DNA of 7,494 bases. Source: CAZXTR01 sp964643615 (GTDB taxonomy: Bacteria; Pseudomonadota; Alphaproteobacteria; CAAHEQ01; UBA3637). The translations under genes and the position numbers were made by a program. This document shows positions 1 to 5,692 of this stretch, piece by piece. The notes beneath the pieces are model-generated. The model saw only the letters and a list, made by a program, of their open reading frames with translations. It was not told the origin of the DNA and ran no database searches. Numbering within the stretch: the stretch's first letter is position 1; each line of letters opens with the position of its first letter. The stretch lies in contig CAZXTR010000042.1 of assembly GCA_964643615.1 (NCBI GenBank), forward strand, positions 1 to 7,494, given 5' to 3'.

Positions 1-276
1 GTTATCTTTTAAAATTCCTTGATTTTTATTAATAGTTTCATTCAAAGTTAAAGATAAAAAATATTCTTTTGAAATGGATAACCCCTTAGGATTAAGATTG
101 TTTTTCAAACATTGAATAAGTAAACGTCCATTTTCTCCCTGGACAGGGACAATTTGAACACTTGATGTTATATGTTGTAAATTTTCTTCGCCATTTGGTG
201 TGTGATAAAGGGGAACAAAGCCGCACGCAGATAAAGCAAACAAGCTTAAAAATAAACCTTTTTTAAAAAATAACAT
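1..276 (-). CDS. lptE: LPS-assembly lipoprotein LptE (5' part, runs off the window)
   Basis: LptE is the outer-membrane lipoprotein that plugs and helps assemble the LptD barrel, which delivers lipopolysaccharide to the cell surface. The 92 visible codons begin with a lipoprotein signal: Lys5-Lys6, a hydrophobic stretch, then the lipobox LSAC with Cys18 as the predicted lipidated residue, followed by GFVPLY, which matches the CGFxPLY start of alphaproteobacterial LptE. Further on, a segment of the form VQIVPV...NGRLLIQCLKNNLNP and then EYFLSLTL fits the family pattern of a short beta strand, a 'gR.gq.Lrn.L...l.P' helix and a second strand. The ATG at 276 is preceded by AAGGAG 6 nt upstream, so the start is well supported. 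It overlaps the end of the upstream LeuRS-like frame by 14 nt. The C-terminal half lies outside the window; holA would be the expected next gene (family knowledge, not seen). Confidence 0.85.
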   Translation of the reverse strand, partial: MLFFKKGLFLSLFALSACGFVPLYHTPNGEENLQHITSSVQIVPVQGENGRLLIQCLKNNLNPKGLSISKEYFLSLTLNETINKNQGILKDN

Positions 277-1054
277 TTAACACTCCTTGAGGAATAAAAA
301 TAAAACGTACCTCCCTCCCTTTTATTCTACGTTGAATTTTAGGTAAAGACAAGGCTTCTTTTTGAATTTGATAAACATCTGTGGAAGACGTGTAAAAAAT
401 ATCTATAAACCGACCATTGCTCTGTACGGTAATGGGGTGTTGAGATAAATCCATAATTAATGCGTAAGATTGTTTTGAAAAAGATAAAAAGTCACAAAAA
501 AGGTGGGGGATAAAAGGCGCAAGTAAACTTGCCACGAAACAAAGCATATTGAAAGAAATGGTTTTGTGTGATTTAAGAAAGCTTTTAAGTAAGGCCAACA
601 CTTGATAATATTTGTGCTGTTGATAAGGGAATAAAATAGTATAAAATTCTGGGTAATTTTGTAATTCTTTTGTAATTACGTCTTTGTCCCATTTTGGATT
701 TTGAATAACAGGGTAAAACAAAGTATGTAAACGTTGTATCCAACGCCATTGTGGCAACGGTTCAGATTGTATTTTTTTGTGAATTAGTAAATTGACGCGA
801 CAAGCGTCTGCTCCATAAGATTGAATTGTTTCTGTCGGGATAATGATAGATGTTGAGTTGACCAATATCCCTAAAGGCAACAAAGAGGGGGATAAACAAG
901 TTGTGAGCGCTTGTTGTATTCGTTGTTGAATGTCAAATAAAAGCGCATCATATACTGAAACAAAGTCGTCTTTGTTAAAAAAACACTCCTTTGCCCATAG
1001 TTGATGGCAAAATTTTTCATGCGCAATAAAATTATATCGAATACAGGTGTTCAT
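263..1054 (-). CDS. Stand-alone LeuRS C-terminal-like protein (leuS remnant or split/repurposed domain)
   Basis: An intact 263-aa frame in the position leuS occupies before lptE in many alphaproteobacteria. Alignment from memory: residues 62-86 line up without gaps with the KMSKSKNNVV...EKYGADALR block of leucyl-tRNA synthetase and keep SYGADACR, but the KMSKS positions read GILVN. The helical anticodon-binding region follows, with APFIPHL at 179-185 for the family's APFaPHL. The C-terminal domain has VQSNGR at 210-215 for VQVNGKxR, and ends GREVRFIFIPQGVLNVIF for the 'G+.i.k.I.vPg.lvNiV' tail. Residues 1-60 are only doubtfully related. The HIGH-bearing Rossmann core and editing domain are missing, so it cannot charge tRNA alone. 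A full LeuRS is about 860 aa. The frame has no stops and overlaps lptE by 14 nt, unlike an ordinary decayed pseudogene. Start choice is uncertain: only a weak purine-rich stretch (AAAAGATTAAAAA) precedes the ATG. Family origin is fairly secure; function is unknown. Confidence 0.7.
   Translation of the reverse strand: MNTCIRYNFIAHEKFCHQLWAKECFFNKDDFVSVYDALLFDIQQRIQQALTTCLSPSLLPLGILVNSTSIIIPTETIQSYGADACRVNLLIHKKIQSEPLPQWRWIQRLHTLFYPVIQNPKWDKDVITKELQNYPEFYTILFPYQQHKYYQVLALLKSFLKSHKTISFNMLCFVASLLAPFIPHLFCDFLSFSKQSYALIMDLSQHPITVQSNGRFIDIFYTSSTDVYQIQKEALSLPKIQRRIKGREVRFIFIPQGVLNVIF
283..288 (-). promoter_or_regulatory. Shine-Dalgarno site of lptE inside the LeuRS-like frame
   Basis: On the minus strand AAGGAG lies 6 nt before the lptE ATG (276-274). 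The site is inside the last codons of the upstream frame, whose stop (263-265) falls after the lptE start. Ribosomes finishing the upstream frame would therefore disrupt structure over, or re-initiate at, the lptE start. This suggests translational coupling and is one possible reason the upstream frame has stayed open. Confidence 0.75.
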
Positions 1055-1066
1055 TTTTTAATCTTT

Positions 1067-1081
1067 TATCAATATTTGATA
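1067..1081. repeat. Inverted repeat in the divergent spacer between the LeuRS-like gene and miaA
   Basis: TATCAA-TAT-TTGATA forms a perfect 6-bp inverted repeat. It overlaps a second one, TGATA-ACA-TATCA (1077-1089). Both lie in the 42-bp spacer between the two divergent start codons, where they could be an operator or part of paired promoters. The region is very AT-rich, so chance palindromes are expected; this is only a candidate. No convincing -35/-10 pair is visible for either gene here, so promoters may lie within the opposing coding regions. Confidence 0.3.
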
Positions 1082-1096
1082 ACATATCATAAAAAA

Positions 1097-1981
1097 ATGG
1101 AAAATGTGAAAAAAATTTATGTTGTAATGGGGCCGACGGCTTGTGGAAAATCAGACTTTGCTGTACAATTAGCAAAAATGGTTCAAGGAGAAGTAGTCAA
1201 TTTCGATTCAATGCAAATTTATCAAGATGTTTCATTGTTGACAGCGCGTCCTACATCTGAAACGATGCAAGGGGTTCCTCATCATCTGTATGGATATGAA
1301 GATGCTTTTTCTCAAGGGCGCGTGACGGATTGGTTGAGCAGGGCCGTTCCTTTGTTGTATAAAATAGAGACGCCTATTTTAGTCGGAGGTACAGGCCTTT
1401 ATATTAAAGCGTTGACCGAAGGTCTATCGAAAATCCCAGACATTCCTAATGATATACGAACGAAGGTAAGGGAGCTTTCTGTGGTTGAGCTAAAAAAACA
1501 ATTACCTGATTTTCCATATCCCGACAAACAAAGGTTGCAACGTGCGTTGGAAATTTTGTGGGCGACGGGGAAAAATATTGGATATTGGCAAAAACAACCT
1601 AAAGAAAAACCTTTTTCAGGTGTTTTTGAAACGATTTTAATCTTACCAGATAGAAAAAAAACTTACTTACAATGTAATTACAGGTTTAATCAAATGGTAA
1701 AACAGGGAGCAAATGAACAAGTAATTGAATTATTGGGTAAAAACCCACAAAAAACGGGGGGCGTTTTCCAAGCAATTGGTGTTAAAGAATTAATACTTTA
1801 TCAAGAAGGTAAAATTTCTTTAGACCAAGCGATTAAAATGGCTCAACAAGCGACTCGCCATTACGCTAAACGACAAATCACTTGGTTTTCTCATCAAATT
1901 CAACCTGTGTTCACTTTAAAAACAGCACAAATCAAAGATTATATAGCTATTCAAAATATATACAAAAAAAATAAGAGGTAA
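1097..1981 (+). CDS. miaA: tRNA dimethylallyltransferase MiaA
   Basis: MiaA transfers the dimethylallyl group of DMAPP to N6 of A37 in tRNAs that read UNN codons, the first step to i6A/ms2i6A, in the cytoplasm. Starting at the ATG at 1097 gives 294 aa, a normal length. Visible motifs: P-loop GPTACGKS (12-19, with Cys where Ser/Ala is usual); the substrate-binding DSMQIYQD (37-44) followed by TARPT (family TAKPT); VPHHL at 60-64; PILVGGTGLYIKAL (93-106); QRLQRALEI near 145-153; and ATRHYAKRQITWF (252-264) for the conserved RQYAKRQxTWF. The insert between about 118 and 145 is shorter than in E. coli. The frame is open 32 codons further upstream, but that stretch overlaps the divergent gene and has no family similarity. 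No clear Shine-Dalgarno precedes the chosen ATG. It is followed after 1 nt by the nitroreductase gene and probably shares its transcript. Confidence 0.95.
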   Translation: MENVKKIYVVMGPTACGKSDFAVQLAKMVQGEVVNFDSMQIYQDVSLLTARPTSETMQGVPHHLYGYEDAFSQGRVTDWLSRAVPLLYKIETPILVGGTGLYIKALTEGLSKIPDIPNDIRTKVRELSVVELKKQLPDFPYPDKQRLQRALEILWATGKNIGYWQKQPKEKPFSGVFETILILPDRKKTYLQCNYRFNQMVKQGANEQVIELLGKNPQKTGGVFQAIGVKELILYQEGKISLDQAIKMAQQATRHYAKRQITWFSHQIQPVFTLKTAQIKDYIAIQNIYKKNKR

Positions 1982-1982
1982 A

Positions 1983-2495
1983 ATGGATTGTCAAGAGGTT
2001 ATTTTAACACGTTGCTCAATTCGTTCATATCTTTCTGAACAGCCCGCGACCCCACAACAAATTAATGAAATTCTAATGATGGCAATGCATGCACCTTCAG
2101 CAATGAACAAAAGACCTTGGGCCTTTATGGTTGTAACAAACAAAAATCTATTAAAAAGAATTGAACAGGCACACCCTTACGCGGGTTTTGCTGTACAGGC
2201 AGGGACAGCTATTATTGTATGTGGCAATACAAGAGAAAGCTATGAAGATTATTGGTGCGTTGACCCCTTGCTAGCGGGGCAAAATATTCTATTATCTGCA
2301 CAAGCTATTGGGCTTAGCACATGTTGGTGTGGCGTATATCCTGATGGGAAAAAAATGAAAGATATTGCTGATATTTTAAGGATTCCAAGTCCTTATCAAC
2401 CGATGGCGTTGATTATCGTTGGAACCTCTAATATTTCCTCAAAAACCTCTGCCAATCGATATGAAAAGAAAAAAATCCACTTCAATAAATGGTAA
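1983..2495 (+). CDS. Nitroreductase-family FMN-dependent oxidoreductase
   Basis: A 170-aa protein of the small NAD(P)H:FMN nitroreductase superfamily, which forms homodimers with FMN at the interface and reduces nitro compounds, quinones or unknown cell metabolites. Family marks: RCSIRSY at 10-16 (family RrSiRxY, contacting the FMN phosphate); HAPSAMNKRPWAF at 36-48 (family APSaxNxQPWxF); the helix DPLLAGQNILLSAQAIGLSTCWCGVYP (94-120) typical of the flavin-binding core; and a C-terminal RYEKKKIHFNKW (159-170) for the usual 'eR...e.vh.ekW' ending. The ATG at 1983 follows the miaA stop by 1 nt, with AAGAGG at 1973-1978 inside the end of miaA, so co-translation with miaA is likely. The substrate cannot be read from sequence, and no metabolic link to tRNA modification is implied. 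Similar genes are often annotated only as 'nitroreductase family protein'. Confidence 0.9.
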   Translation: MDCQEVILTRCSIRSYLSEQPATPQQINEILMMAMHAPSAMNKRPWAFMVVTNKNLLKRIEQAHPYAGFAVQAGTAIIVCGNTRESYEDYWCVDPLLAGQNILLSAQAIGLSTCWCGVYPDGKKMKDIADILRIPSPYQPMALIIVGTSNISSKTSANRYEKKKIHFNKW

Positions 2496-2504
2496 AAACC
2501 TATT

Positions 2505-2534
2505 ATTCTCTAATTAGAGAATGTGTTGTTTTTT
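2505..2534 (+). terminator. Rho-independent terminator-like hairpin after the miaA-nitroreductase pair
   Basis: A perfect 18-bp palindrome, ATTCTCTAATTAGAGAAT (2505-2522), can fold as a 7-bp stem with an AATT loop, starting 10 nt after the nitroreductase stop. It is followed by GTGTTGTTTTTT. On the opposite strand it is followed by AATAGGTTTTT, so it could also end thrS transcripts, about 90 nt after that stop. The stem is GC-poor, so its efficiency is uncertain. Confidence 0.6.
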
Positions 2535-2609
2535 ATAAGAAAAACATCTAATTCTGCAATATCGTGTTGACCAATCTTTTGCCTTATAGTGTTCTTGTAT
2601 TTAACTTCT

Positions 2610-4529
2610 TTATGACACAGGGTATAGGATCTGTTTTTTTAAAAATATTATAAAATCAGATAGTTTTACAACATCGTGTGCATTTGATCCAATTCTCCGA
2701 AGAGTAACGGTTTCTTGTTCAGTTTCTTTAGCGCCAACAACGGCAATAATAGGCGTCTTTTTTAAAGAATGTTCCCTGATTTTGTATCCTATCTTTTCAT
2801 TACGTAAATCTAAAGCAACATGAACTCCTGCAGAACGTAAAATGTCTGCTACATGCTCAGCATAATTGTCGAATTCCGATACAACGGAAGCAACAACGAC
2901 TTGTTCAGGAGAAAGCCACAACGGCAAATTTCCGGCACAATTTTCGATAAAAATACCCATAAAACGCTCAATTGATCCTAAAATGGCACGGTGTAGCATA
3001 ACAGGGCGATGTTTTTCCCCTTCTTCTCCAATGTATGAAATATCGAAACGTTCAGGTAAATTCATATCCATTTGAATTGTTCCACATTGCCATTCCCGAC
3101 CGATAGCGTCTTTTAATATAAATTCTAGTTTTGGCCCATAGAAGGCGCCTTCCCCTGTATTAATTTCATAATGATATCCATTTTTATCTAAAGCATTCGC
3201 CAAAGCTTTTTCTGATAAATCCCAAATTTCATCCGAACCGATACGTTTTTCTGGGCGTGTTGATAAATAAATTTTCACATCATTAAACCCAAAGTCTTTA
3301 TAAGTGTCTAGTACAAATTTTAAAGTTGAAATGCATTCACTCTCCATTTGCTTTGGAGTGCAAAAAATATGGGCATCGTCTTGAGTAAATTCGCGTACGC
3401 GCATTAACCCAGCTAATCCACCAGAAGCTTCATATCGATAAACTTTACCGAATTCGGCCATACGCAAAGGTAAATCACGATATGATTTAATTCCTTGTTT
3501 ATAAATTAAAATACCGCCAGGACAGCTCATCGGTTTGATGCAAAATACTTTTTTATCTTGAGTTGTCCCTGAATAATTATGCGCGCCATATTTTTCCCAA
3601 TGCCCAGAAATTTCCCATAAACATCTATCCATTACAGCAGGAGAGCATATTTCAACATACCCGGCATATTCTTGGCGACGACGCATATATTCAATTAAAG
3701 TTCGATAAATACGATAACCCTTATCGTGCCAAAAAACACATCCTGGTGCGTATTCGGGTTCAAAGTGGTATAAATCCATATCTTTACCTATTTTACGATG
3801 GTCTCTTTTTTCAGCTTCTTCCATCATGGTTAAATAAGCATGTAATTCCTTTTCACTTGAAAAAGCAACACCATAAACACGTTGTAACATTTCACGTGAT
3901 GAATCTCCTCGCCAATAAGCCCCCGCAATTTTGGTTAATTTAAAAGCTTTTCCGATTTTTCCAGTGCTGTTTAAATGAGGACCGCGGCATAAATCCACAT
4001 AATCACCTTGCTTGTACACAGAAAAAACAGATTCATTAGATAGATCGTTAATGATTTCGATTTTGTATGGTTCCCCCTTATCGGCAAAGTATTTCAAAGC
4101 TTTTTCTCGTGTCCATTCTTCGCGCACAATAGACAAATCGGCAGAAATAATTTCGTGCATTTTGGCTTCAATTTTAGATAAATCGTCCAACGAAAAAGGC
4201 GAATTTTTTGCAAAATCGTAATAAAAACCATTCTCAACGACGGGACCAATAGTTACTTTGGCATCAGGGAATAAAGATTGTACTGCTTGAGCCATAACAT
4301 GAGCCGTTGTATGACGCAAAACTTCAATACCTGTAGTCGTTTTTGATGTTACAATAGACACCGAAGCATTTGTTGTAATCGGTGTTAATAAATCAGTCAA
4401 TTGACCATCTATTGTTACAGCAAAAGCGGCTACTGCTAAGTCTTTAGAAATGCGTTTAGCAATGTCTAATCCATTGACTTCTCCTTCAAATTCCAAAACA
4501 GAATCATCGGGCAGTTTTATCTTAATCAT
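2610..4529 (-). CDS. thrS: Threonyl-tRNA synthetase
   Basis: ThrRS activates threonine and charges tRNA-Thr in the cytoplasm, removing mischarged serine through its N-terminal editing domain. The product is 639 aa, close to E. coli's 642. Domains in order: TGS (1-62); editing/SAD domain with H73-xxx-H77 and C181-xxx-H185, the four expected metal/editing residues; class II catalytic core (about 245-535); anticodon-binding domain (about 540-639). Predicted zinc ligands are C336, H387 (in TQDDAHIFC) and H513 (in MLHRAILGS). Motif 2 arginine is R365 in VYRYE, and motif 3 is GSIERF with R522. Oddities: CPGG at 336-339 where CPGH is usual, and LAGLMR where LHGLMR is common in bacteria. The start is at ATG 4529, with a weak AAAGAG seven bases upstream; the TGS domain begins immediately, so the start is sound. 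It has its own promoter and appears to be transcribed alone. Confidence 0.97.
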   Translation of the reverse strand: MIKIKLPDDSVLEFEGEVNGLDIAKRISKDLAVAAFAVTIDGQLTDLLTPITTNASVSIVTSKTTTGIEVLRHTTAHVMAQAVQSLFPDAKVTIGPVVENGFYYDFAKNSPFSLDDLSKIEAKMHEIISADLSIVREEWTREKALKYFADKGEPYKIEIINDLSNESVFSVYKQGDYVDLCRGPHLNSTGKIGKAFKLTKIAGAYWRGDSSREMLQRVYGVAFSSEKELHAYLTMMEEAEKRDHRKIGKDMDLYHFEPEYAPGCVFWHDKGYRIYRTLIEYMRRRQEYAGYVEICSPAVMDRCLWEISGHWEKYGAHNYSGTTQDKKVFCIKPMSCPGGILIYKQGIKSYRDLPLRMAEFGKVYRYEASGGLAGLMRVREFTQDDAHIFCTPKQMESECISTLKFVLDTYKDFGFNDVKIYLSTRPEKRIGSDEIWDLSEKALANALDKNGYHYEINTGEGAFYGPKLEFILKDAIGREWQCGTIQMDMNLPERFDISYIGEEGEKHRPVMLHRAILGSIERFMGIFIENCAGNLPLWLSPEQVVVASVVSEFDNYAEHVADILRSAGVHVALDLRNEKIGYKIREHSLKKTPIIAVVGAKETEQETVTLRRIGSNAHDVVKLSDFIIFLKKQILYPVS

Positions 4530-4568
4530 TGTTTTTCTCTTTCATTTTAAACATTAAAACAAGAAGAA

Positions 4569-4597
4569 ACCATACAACAATTTGACTGGAGCGTCAA
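4569..4597 (-). promoter_or_regulatory. Sigma70-type promoter of thrS
   Basis: On the minus strand the -35 box TTGACG (4597-4592, 5 of 6 to consensus) is followed by exactly 17 nt and the -10 box TATGGT (4574-4569, 4 of 6). Transcription would start near 4562, giving a leader of about 33 nt before the ATG at 4529. That is too short for a T-box or a thrS-type mimic leader. The -35 region also lies in a small inverted repeat, TTGAC-(6 nt)-GTCAA (4582-4597), which may be coincidental. Confidence 0.6.
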
Positions 4598-4603
4598 TAA
4601 TAA

Positions 4604-4738
4604 TTAAAAATTTAGAAATAAATTCTTTTCGATGTATAACCTTTTGGGATGGCTTTTTATTTCTTCGGCTAGAAAATTCACTATAGCTGCGAATTTTATT
4701 TTGCGTTGATGATATGGTATTTTGTTGTTGCTTTGAGC
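4604..4738 (-). other. Stop-bounded open stretch after the lysozyme gene, possible gene remnant
   Basis: Beyond the lysozyme TAA (4739-4741), the same reading frame stays open for 44 codons until TAA at 4604-4606. There is no start codon with a ribosome-binding site, so it is not a gene by itself. The middle reads IVNFLAEEIKSHPKRL, which loosely recalls the C-terminal helix of PrlF-type antitoxins (FLxFLxxDIxxxP). It could be a relic of such a gene, a lost C-terminal tail of the lysozyme, or chance. No terminator hairpin for the lysozyme gene is visible in the 4530-4738 spacer, which otherwise holds only the thrS promoter and leader. Confidence 0.25.
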
Positions 4739-5590
4739 TTACAACTCCCTGATATTAGACGTTTGTTTTTGAAGTGTTTTTTTCTTAGCATTAACAACCT
4801 TTTTTGTTGGTGTTGAAATTTTCCAAGTATTTGTATACTTTTTATTATTCATATCTTTTTGTGCTTGTGTTAATAAAGCTAAAACAAAGGCATTCCTTTT
4901 TGTCATTCCTCGACGCTTGCTTTGTGCTTTCATTCCTGTTTCACCTTCAAATTCACCTTCTTGTAACGCTTTCATAAATTTCGGGAAACTGCTTATGTTT
5001 CCACATTGGAAACAAATATCTAAAGGCACTAGTTTTAGCTCTAGGGATAAGTTATCAAAATTAATACCATTTGCTGTAAATGTTTTTTTTACTTTACTGC
5101 GAGCATCATTCATATCTAAAAAGCATAAAGTTTGAATACTTTCTTCAGTCGCCACAAATGTAAATTTTTTTGCATAAAACGAAGCACGATAGTTAAACGG
5201 ATTTGATTCTTTTTTTACCTTTCCCTCTTTGACTTTTTTAGCATGATCTTTTTTTATATTATCTTTTTCTGTTACAATGTCGTTGTAGTATTTTACAGTT
5301 TCCTCTGTCGTTAAAGCTTTTTGGGTTTCAGTGTTAATAAAGGAAATGTTTGTAAAAGCTTGCAAATTGGGGACTAGGTGCCCATATCCGATAGTGATAT
5401 TACCATTAATATCAAAATAAGGATGTTGCGTGCATCCTTCCTGTTCTTTCACATTCAAAAACATTTTTTGAAGCAATGGGTCTTTCTTTAAATCCGCAGA
5501 AGAATCCTCTGCTTCGCTTACGGACGGAATGGAAAGCATAACAGTTGGTAAAAGAAACGAACTTTTTTTTAAAAACTTTCTTAATGACAT
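4739..5590 (-). CDS. Exported T4-type lysozyme (GH24 muramidase)
   Basis: A 283-aa precursor predicted to cleave the MurNAc-GlcNAc bond of peptidoglycan. A Sec signal occupies residues 1-27: basic LRKFLKK, a hydrophobic core, then SEA with likely cleavage before Glu28. The mature part carries the T4 lysozyme triad: E51 (in EQEG), D60 (in YFDINGN) and T66 (in TIGYGH), with spacing 9 and 6 exactly as Glu11/Asp20/Thr26 of T4 lysozyme. A Lys-rich insert (about 108-130) interrupts the lobe. The second lobe retains a helix at about 147-168, a 'LDICFQCGN' segment for the family's 'LxSxxFNxG', and KRRGMTKRNAF (225-235) for the final R-rich motif. The tail (about 250-283) is Lys/Thr/Gln-rich and probably disordered. 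The start has AAAGGA 6 nt upstream (5597-5602). No holin or other phage gene is adjacent, so it looks like a domesticated or acquired secreted enzyme. Its target (own wall, competitors or a bacterial cohabitant) is unknown. Confidence 0.85.
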   Translation of the reverse strand: MSLRKFLKKSSFLLPTVMLSIPSVSEAEDSSADLKKDPLLQKMFLNVKEQEGCTQHPYFDINGNITIGYGHLVPNLQAFTNISFINTETQKALTTEETVKYYNDIVTEKDNIKKDHAKKVKEGKVKKESNPFNYRASFYAKKFTFVATEESIQTLCFLDMNDARSKVKKTFTANGINFDNLSLELKLVPLDICFQCGNISSFPKFMKALQEGEFEGETGMKAQSKRRGMTKRNAFVLALLTQAQKDMNNKKYTNTWKISTPTKKVVNAKKKTLQKQTSNIREL

Positions 5591-5692
5591 AGAAGATCCT
5601 TTGTTTTTTCATTAACACATACACACAAAATAGCATAAAAAATATAAAAGTTGAATAAATTTTTTTATTAACGCCTTAACCTAAAAATACAA

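Noticed and set aside
1001..1096. A longer MiaA starting at 1001 (32 extra residues).
   Set aside because: The extension overlaps the divergent LeuRS-like gene, lacks family similarity and would make MiaA unusually long at the N-terminus. The P-loop sits correctly about 12 residues from the ATG at 1097.
2527..2546. TGTTTTT-(6 nt)-AAAAACA hairpin in the convergent spacer.
   Set aside because: The stem is almost entirely A/T and would be unstable. The neighbouring palindrome at 2505-2522 is the better terminator candidate.
2496..2609. Open minus-strand stretch after thrS (about 30 codons, KEVKYKNTIRQ...HDIAELDVFL) faintly like an IF-3 segment, which often follows thrS in other bacteria.
   Set aside because: It is too short, overlaps the thrS end in another frame, has no start with a ribosome site, and the resemblance is a few residues only. 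More likely chance.
2866..3075. Plus-strand open frame inside thrS.
   Set aside because: Antisense shadow of conserved ThrRS codons. No ribosome-binding site and no protein-like motifs. The same applies to the plus-strand frames at 3563-3943 and 4012-4221.
4917..5135. Plus-strand 72-codon frame antisense to the lysozyme gene.
   Set aside because: Complement of conserved lysozyme codons, with no start signals of its own.
5412..5636. Minus-strand 74-codon frame overlapping the lysozyme start in another frame.
   Set aside because: The lysozyme frame has a proper Shine-Dalgarno, a signal peptide and the catalytic triad. This frame is an out-of-phase shadow and has none of these.
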